DNA of 7,877 nucleotides from an uncultured Gammaproteobacteria bacterium (GTDB taxonomy: Bacteria > Pseudomonadota > Gammaproteobacteria > Arenicellales > UBA868). This document shows, one piece after another, positions 1-7,877 of the stretch. Position 1 is the stretch's first letter; the number at the start of each line of letters is the position of its first letter. Location: NCBI GenBank assembly GCA_913051905.1, contig CAJXBY010000123.1:1-7877 (forward strand), written 5' to 3'. The notes under the pieces are model-generated. The model had not been told where the DNA came from, searched no databases, and was given only the letters and a program-made list of their open reading frames with translations. The translations under genes were made by a program, and so were the position numbers.

Positions 1-1864
<1,864 letters not shown>

Positions 1865-1901
1865 TCTCTGCCGCCTATTATCCTGAAGTCCCTGTGGTGG
1901 T

Positions 1902-3449
<1,548 letters not shown>

Positions 3450-3487
3450 ACCTGAATTCCTCTGAGTTACGTCTTGTGGTTGGCCAC

Positions 3488-4024
3488 TCAGCCGCTGATG
3501 GCGACGGCCAGTTTTTCCAGTCTGGCCCGGACCGAGCCGTCAATGACGAGATCACCTGCACGAATCACAGCACCACCGACAAGCGTCTCATTGATTCTGC
3601 ATACCAACTCCACCTTGCGTCCCAGACGGGCCGTCAGCGCGTCGGCGATACGCTGCTGCTCCGAATCGCTCACGGGCAGAGCAGACTCCAGTTCTGCTTG
3701 AACCGTCTGCTCGGCCTCGGCACGAAGATTCTCATACTGATCTGCGATGGCCGGCAGTACGTGCAGGCGGCGGTTCTGTGCCAGCAGCCGCAGCAGATTT
3801 CTGCCCTCTCCCCCAACCCCGCTTCCGCATACGTCAGCGATCACCTGGGCGATTTCCTGCCTCGATACTCTGGGGTTCTGGATGAGCCGTTTCATTTCAC
3901 GATCGCGGGAAACCTGAGCCATAGCGCCGAGGGATTGCGACCATCCAGTGTAGTCACCGTTTGACCTGGCCAGCTCAAAAACAGCCTGGGCGTAGGGTCG
4001 GGCAATACTGAACAGTTCGGCCAC
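3488..4024 (-). CDS. atpH: F1 ATP synthase delta subunit
   Basis: Delta caps the top of the F1 head and ties it to the b-subunit stator so that the head does not turn with the shaft. The protein is 178 residues (E. coli 177). The start is [19 protein letters not shown], where the ARPYA motif is the family hallmark. The N-terminal helical bundle runs to about residue 105. The C-terminal region has the conserved segment [20 protein letters not shown] near residues 150-169. The start codon is GTG (4022-4024); no in-frame ATG lies just upstream, and I cannot see a clear Shine-Dalgarno motif in the 38-bp gap after atpF. Translation may depend on ribosomes arriving from atpF. Product identity is secure; start-site strength is the only odd point. 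Confidence 0.97.
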   Translation of the reverse strand: MAELFSIARPYAQAVFELARSNGDYTGWSQSLGAMAQVSRDREMKRLIQNPRVSRQEIAQVIADVCGSGVGGEGRNLLRLLAQNRRLHVLPAIADQYENLRAEAEQTVQAELESALPVSDSEQQRIADALTARLGRKVELVCRINETLVGGAVIRAGDLVIDGSVRARLEKLAVAISG

Positions 4025-4062
4025 GGTATTTATGCGGAATAGAAGAAGTTAACGTGGGTGCT

Positions 4063-4533
4063 TTACAGTTGTCGGGTCAGATCGTCGATCATCTGCGAGT
4101 GCGCAGTGGCATCCACTTCGCGGCCGAGTATCTGGCCGGCTCCGGCCACCACCAGTGTAGCGAGTTGCTTGCGAAGCTCGTCTCTCGCCTGATGAATTTC
4201 CTTGTCGATCTCGCTACGGGCAGCTGTCAGGATCCGTTCTCCTTCACTGCGTGCTGTGCCTTTGGCTTCCTCAACAATTTCAGCCTCGCGGCGCTCTGCG
4301 CGGCGGATGATTTCCTGGGCCTGTCCCTTGGCTTCTTCCAGAACCTCCTTCGCGTGTTCTTCGGCTCGGGCTTTCTCGCGTTGGCCCTCATCCGCAGCTG
4401 CCAGGCCGTCAGCAATTCGCGTTTTGCGTTCGTTCAGTGCCGTTATGACCGGCGGCCAGACGAACCTCATGCAGAACCAGACGAAGACAGCGAAAGCAAT
4501 GGTCTGCCCGATAAGCGTCAAGTTGATATTCAT
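4063..4533 (-). CDS. atpF: Fo ATP synthase b subunit
   Basis: The b subunit forms the peripheral stalk (as a dimer) linking the membrane a subunit to delta and alpha. It is 156 residues, exactly the E. coli length, starting MNINLTLIGQTIAFAVFV. One membrane helix covers about residues 5-26. It is followed by the conserved WPPVITALNERK turn and then a long charged Ala/Glu/Arg/Lys-rich helix (about 32-125) typical of the right-handed coiled-coil stator. The C-terminal part (AGAGQILGREVDATAHSQMI) binds delta. The ATG at 4533 lies 30 bp after atpE and has a weak upstream AGGT. Only one b gene is present, with no b' paralogue, as expected for a heterotrophic or chemotrophic gammaproteobacterial operon rather than a cyanobacterial or alphaproteobacterial one. 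Confidence 0.98.
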   Translation of the reverse strand: MNINLTLIGQTIAFAVFVWFCMRFVWPPVITALNERKTRIADGLAAADEGQREKARAEEHAKEVLEEAKGQAQEIIRRAERREAEIVEEAKGTARSEGERILTAARSEIDKEIHQARDELRKQLATLVVAGAGQILGREVDATAHSQMIDDLTRQL

Positions 4534-4563
4534 AACCTGTTTCCGCCGAATTGGCCCGTTTGT

Positions 4564-4806
4564 TTAACCGCCAACAACCGCGAACATGATGTACAGCGCG
4601 ATGGCAACACCGATGATCGGGATCGCGTCCACCAGGCCCATGACGATGAAGAACTGTGTACGCAGCATCGGCAACAGTTCTGGCTGACGGGCTATGCCCT
4701 CCAGAAAGCGTGCGCCGAGCACACCTACACCTACACCGACGCCTACACCGGCTAGGCCCAGCAGAACCCCGCCGGCCACATAGAGTAAAGCAGTTTCCAA
4801 TGTCAT
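4564..4806 (-). CDS. atpE: Fo ATP synthase c subunit (proton-binding ring)
   Basis: Copies of this 80-residue hairpin form the rotating ring of Fo. Helix 1 spans about residues 7-31, the polar loop is [15 protein letters not shown] (39-53) with the conserved Arg-Gln-Pro that contacts gamma and epsilon, and helix 2 spans about 54-77. The ion-binding carboxylate is Asp60 in [10 protein letters not shown] (E. coli Asp61). An Asp followed by Ala, without the Gln/Glu/Ser set of sodium-binding rings, indicates protons. Helix 1 holds an uninterrupted G-V alternation with Gly at 20, 22, 24, 26 and 28, where E. coli has Ala at two of these places; small residues here set helix packing in the ring. The gene has the strongest ribosome binding site in the operon, fitting the high copy number needed. 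Confidence 0.98.
   Translation of the reverse strand: MTLETALLYVAGGVLLGLAGVGVGVGVGVLGARFLEGIARQPELLPMLRTQFFIVMGLVDAIPIIGVAIALYIMFAVVGG
4720..4749 (-). repeat. Hexanucleotide near-tandem repeat inside atpE
   Basis: Five successive 6-bp units lie here. On the plus strand they read CACACC, TACACC, TACACC, GACGCC, TACACC; on the coding strand this is GGTGTA-like units encoding Gly-Val pairs in helix 1 of the c subunit. Three units are identical and two differ at one or two positions. The repeat is in frame, so slippage would add or remove whole Gly-Val pairs. Confidence 0.85.
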
Positions 4807-4812
4807 GAGTTT

Positions 4813-4817
4813 CTCCT
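4813..4817 (-). promoter_or_regulatory. Strong Shine-Dalgarno site of atpE
   Basis: The coding strand reads AGGAG, 6 nt before the atpE ATG. The preceding 30 nt of the atpB-atpE spacer are A/T-rich. A U-rich translational enhancer in front of atpE is known in E. coli. The same role here is an inference from position and composition only. Confidence 0.75.
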
Positions 4818-4868
4818 ATAAAGAATAGTCAAATTGATACGACAATCCTGGGGCTCGATCAGACCCGC

Positions 4869-6143
<1,275 letters not shown>

Positions 6144-6147
<4 letters not shown>

Positions 6148-6173
6148 GTTCGCAGGATTACAGCGGCAGCCAT
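6144..6173 (-). CDS. Possible 9-codon leader frame coupled to atpI
   Basis: A frame reading MAAAVILRT starts at ATG 6171-6173 and ends with TGA at 6144-6146, overlapping the GTG start of atpI as GTGA. A GAGGG motif lies 5 nt before this ATG, a better ribosome binding site than any in front of atpI. A second in-frame ATG at 6186-6188 would extend it to MLRVSMAAAVILRT. The arrangement is that of translational coupling, in which ribosomes finishing the leader restart at atpI. It could also be chance, since such a short frame carries no statistical weight; the peptide itself need not have a function. Confidence 0.35.
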
Positions 6174-6254
6174 GGACACCCTCAACATGGCCAGACTCTG
6201 GGACCTTTGATCGTCAGCGACCTCATTTCATGTCCGCCGCAGCAAAGGCGGGGC

Positions 6255-6283
6255 AGTATAGGTGAGCGCTAAAAAACGGTCAA
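6255..6283 (-). promoter_or_regulatory. Sigma70-type promoter of the atp operon
   Basis: Read on the minus strand, -35 TTGACC (6278-6283) and -10 TATACT (6255-6260) are separated by exactly 17 bp. Each hexamer matches the consensus at 5 of 6 positions. The start of transcription would be near 6248, giving a leader of about 100 nt before atpI. The spacer contains a T-rich run and the 6-bp palindrome AGCGCT (6265-6270). The strength fits a constitutively expressed housekeeping operon. Internal weaker promoters elsewhere in the operon cannot be excluded. Confidence 0.8.
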
Positions 6284-6303
6284 TATCCACTGTCTGTCAG
6301 AGG

Positions 6304-6316
6304 GTCTTTTCAAGAC
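6304..6316. other. Small hairpin upstream of the atp promoter
   Basis: GTCTT and AAGAC form a perfect 5-bp inverted repeat around a 3-nt loop. It lies about 20 bp upstream of the atp -35 box. It is too short and lacks a following T-run, so it is not a terminator; it could be a half-site palindrome for a regulator or chance. Confidence 0.3.
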
Positions 6317-6444
6317 GCCGACCGACGACAGATCACCGGACCGCAGCCCCCAAACCCTGCCGGTTCACCAACACACACTGCGTCGCATGAACAGAAAAGA
6401 GGAGCAGCATCGTCCGCCATACCTCCTGAGGAATGCCCTGCCTG

Positions 6445-6453
6445 TGCTAAACT
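6445..6453 (+). promoter_or_regulatory. Candidate extended -10 promoter element for the methyltransferase-tolC unit
   Basis: TGC followed by TAAACT has the TGn-plus-hexamer form of an extended -10 element (hexamer 4 of 6 to consensus). No good -35 box is seen 17 bp upstream (CCTGAG at 6425-6430). Transcription would start near 6460, about 26 nt before the ATG at 6486, which also argues against a start at 6387. Confidence 0.45.
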
Positions 6454-6485
6454 TTTTCGTCCTACAGTTCCGCCCGCGGCCCGCG

Positions 6486-7139
6486 ATGGATATCGAACTC
6501 GCCCGTTTCAATATGATCGAACAGCAAATCCGCCCGTGGGAGGTTCTGGATCCTTCCGTGTTGGCGTTGCTCAAGGAGATCCCCCGGGAAAATTTTGTAC
6601 CCCTGGAACACAGTGCCGTCGCATTTGCAGATTTCTGTGTTCCGCTCGCCCACGGCCAGTGCATGATGCAGCCCAAGGTTGAAGCGAGGCTTCTACAGTC
6701 TCTTGCGCTGACGGAGCTGGACCAGGTGCTTGAAATCGGTACAGGAACGGGCTACATGACCGCCTTGTTGTCTAGGCACTGTTCCCATGTCACCAGCGTC
6801 GACATCCATGGTGATTTTCTTCGGCCGGCTGCGGCTCGTCTCGAGGCGCTCGGAATTCACAATGTCACCCTCGAAGAGGGTGACGGGGCAGATGGGTGGA
6901 ACGCGGCCGGTAACTGGGACGCCATCCTGTTGACTGGTTCGGTACCGGTGCTGCCTGACACCTACTGCCAGGCCCTGGCACCCAGCGGCCGGTTGGCCGC
7001 TATTGTGGGTCAGGACCCGGTCATGGAAGCGATTCTCTATTGTCAAAATGCCGACGGAGAACTATCACAACAATCTCTCTTTGAAACCAGCCTGCCGCCA
7101 CTGATCAACGCCAGAGCCCCTTCGGCGTTTACGTTCTGA
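6486..7139 (+). CDS. Protein-L-isoaspartate O-methyltransferase-like protein (tolC-linked type)
   Basis: This 217-residue cytosolic protein has a class I S-adenosylmethionine methyltransferase fold. The SAM-binding motif I is VLEIGTGTGYMTALL (81-95), followed by an acidic residue in SVDIHG (Asp106) and a motif II-like stretch DAILLTGSVPVLP (145-157). The start MDIELARFNMIEQQIRPWEV is typical of the Pcm-related proteins encoded next to tolC in many Proteobacteria. True Pcm enzymes repair isoaspartyl residues and carry a Ser-Gln-Pro-Tyr motif in the substrate site; here the matching place reads HGQCMMQPKVEA (56-67), so the Ser and Tyr are lost and repair activity is doubtful. The ATG at 6486 was chosen by family similarity. 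No Shine-Dalgarno is seen, and a GC-rich 4-bp-stem hairpin (6475-6485) abuts the start. The gene lies 28 bp before the LysM-TolC gene and is probably cotranscribed with it. I give no gene symbol because pcm function is uncertain. Confidence 0.88.
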   Translation: MDIELARFNMIEQQIRPWEVLDPSVLALLKEIPRENFVPLEHSAVAFADFCVPLAHGQCMMQPKVEARLLQSLALTELDQVLEIGTGTGYMTALLSRHCSHVTSVDIHGDFLRPAAARLEALGIHNVTLEEGDGADGWNAAGNWDAILLTGSVPVLPDTYCQALAPSGRLAAIVGQDPVMEAILYCQNADGELSQQSLFETSLPPLINARAPSAFTF

Positions 7140-7167
7140 ACTGACTGGCCAGGAAGTACCAATCCCA

Positions 7168-7877
7168 ATGGATACCACCAGACTGTTGCGAAAGACCGGG
7201 GTCACTGTCCTGGCCCTGTACAGCCTGTGCACGACCACACCGGCTTTTTCCAATACGGTTTATATCGTCCAGCCCGGCGACACCTTGTGCGAAATCGCAG
7301 AACGCTTCGAGGTCCGTTGCGCTGATCTGATGGCCCGCAACGGGGTGGAAAAAGCATCGTTGATCTACCCCGGACAGGTCCTGTCGATCTCAAGTTCGGC
7401 CGCAACACCTTCTAAAGATCCGGACACAGAAGCAACGGCCGATGCAGAACGCGAACCAACTCCGGCAGTAGCACAGTCGACCACCGAACCGGTGGGCAAG
7501 GTGCCGGCCGCCCCGCAGTCGTCTGCCGGAACCGACCTTCTTGCGGTCTATCAGCAGGCGCGTGCCGGCGATCAGGTCATCGCCGCCGAAGCCTTCAGCC
7601 GCGACGCGTCTCAGGAGGCCATACCTCAGGCCAAAGCGGCCCTGCGACCTCAGATGACTGCTGCCAGTCGCTACACACTGAGTTCTGCAGATCTTTCCGA
7701 TGAAGCCGCATCTGCATCGGTATCCTTGAATCAGGCCCTGTACAACCGCTCCAGTCGGCTGACGGTAGAGCAGGCCCGGCAGTTGGCGGAGGGCGCCCAG
7801 ATTGGCTACGCGATTGCCGCGGAATCATTGATCCAGCGGGTTGCGAAAAGTTATTTCGCGGTACTTGCCACCCAGGA
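7168..7877 (+). CDS. TolC-family outer membrane efflux protein with N-terminal LysM domain, partial (3' end outside window)
   Basis: The 236 visible residues form one unbroken frame. A signal peptide (about 1-28) has basic residues, a hydrophobic core VTVLALYSLC and a likely cleavage after AFS. A LysM peptidoglycan-binding domain covers about 31-75, with YIVQPGDTLCEIAERFEV, a helix ADLMARN and the closing LIYPGQVLSI. A linker rich in Pro, Ala, Thr and Glu runs to about 121. From 123 the sequence follows the start of mature TolC: DLLAVYQQARAGDQVIAAEA, then AKAALRPQMTAASRYT, SASVSLNQALYNRSS and a helix ending AKSYFAVLATQ, where E. coli has TAYFNVLNA. The role would be an outer-membrane exit duct for type I secretion or RND/ABC efflux, with a tether to the cell wall. 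AGGA at 7151-7154 lies 13 nt from the ATG, rather far. The remaining part of TolC lies beyond the right edge. Confidence 0.88.
   Translation, partial: MDTTRLLRKTGVTVLALYSLCTTTPAFSNTVYIVQPGDTLCEIAERFEVRCADLMARNGVEKASLIYPGQVLSISSSAATPSKDPDTEATADAEREPTPAVAQSTTEPVGKVPAAPQSSAGTDLLAVYQQARAGDQVIAAEAFSRDASQEAIPQAKAALRPQMTAASRYTLSSADLSDEAASASVSLNQALYNRSSRLTVEQARQLAEGAQIGYAIAAESLIQRVAKSYFAVLATQ

Larger units (their letters stand above)
6148..6485. other. Divergent intergenic control region
   Basis: This 338-bp stretch separates the divergent atpI and methyltransferase-like genes. It holds the atp promoter and leader on the minus strand, a small hairpin at 6304-6316, and the candidate promoter for the plus-strand genes. 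From about 6317 to 6440 I see no gene with coding character. A plus-strand ATG at 6387 opens in frame with the methyltransferase, but the extra 33 residues do not resemble the family. No RNA gene, mobile-element end or phage attachment site is visible. gidA, gidB, parA and parB, which often precede atpI in Proteobacteria, are absent here. Confidence 0.75.

Noticed and set aside
4054..4755. A 233-codon open frame on the plus strand across atpF and atpE
   Set aside because: It lies opposite two certain genes, crosses their spacer and encodes a low-complexity, family-less protein. It is an antisense artefact of GC-rich codon use.
4807..4868. Internal promoter or terminator hairpin between atpB and atpE
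   Set aside because: TTGACT is present but too close to the atpE start for a usable -10, and the GGG...CCC inverted repeat is only 3 bp with mismatches next to it.
6387..6485. A longer form of the methyltransferase-like protein starting at ATG 6387
   Set aside because: The extra 33 residues do not resemble the family, the likely -10 element at 6448-6453 would lie inside it, and family members start at the MD-E-ARFNMIEQQ stretch.
7213..7233. Possible lipoprotein signal (Cys21 after LYSL) in the LysM-TolC protein
   Set aside because: The residue before Cys is Leu and the pattern does not fit a lipobox; an ordinary signal peptidase I site after AFS fits better.

Overview
The window carries most of an F1Fo ATP synthase (atp) operon on the minus strand. 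Facing away from it on the plus strand is a short two-gene unit: a methyltransferase-like gene followed by a TolC-type outer-membrane efflux gene. Gene order atpI-atpB-atpE-atpF-atpH-atpA-atpG-atpD, a 156-residue b subunit, separate delta and b genes and protein sequences close to those of Pseudomonas and E. coli all point to a Gammaproteobacterium with fairly GC-rich DNA. I cannot name a genus from the sequence.

Layout. Positions 1-951 (minus): 5' two thirds of atpD, cut by the window edge. 1001-1864 atpG, 1902-3449 atpA, 3488-4024 atpH, 4063-4533 atpF, 4564-4806 atpE, 4869-5729 atpB and 5719-6147 atpI, all minus. The spacers are 30-62 bp and atpI overlaps atpB, so this is one transcription unit. 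atpC should follow atpD beyond position 1. Positions 6148-6485 form a divergent control region with a near-consensus sigma70 promoter for the atp operon (-35 TTGACC, 17-bp spacer, -10 TATACT), a possible 9-codon leader frame coupled to atpI, and a weaker candidate extended -10 element for the plus-strand genes. 6486-7139 (plus) encodes a protein-L-isoaspartate methyltransferase-like protein. 7168 to the right edge (plus) encodes a secreted protein with an N-terminal LysM domain, a Pro/Ala/Thr linker and then the beginning of a TolC fold.

Function. AtpB, AtpE and AtpF build the membrane Fo motor; AtpH, AtpA, AtpG and AtpD build the F1 head and stalk; AtpI is an assembly/accessory membrane protein. 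Residues needed for proton-driven catalysis are in place (c-ring Asp60, a-subunit Arg, alpha and beta Walker motifs, alpha Arg finger). The pair on the right is not functionally tied to the synthase. A Pcm-like gene next to tolC is, as far as I recall, a recurring arrangement in Proteobacteria.

Most of the window is conserved housekeeping DNA and I see no new multi-gene system. The item most worth following is the LysM-TolC fusion, an efflux channel that may carry its own peptidoglycan anchor. Smaller points are the hexanucleotide-repeat-encoded Gly-Val tract in the c subunit, the loss of the SQPY motif in the methyltransferase-like protein, and the leader frame at the head of the operon.
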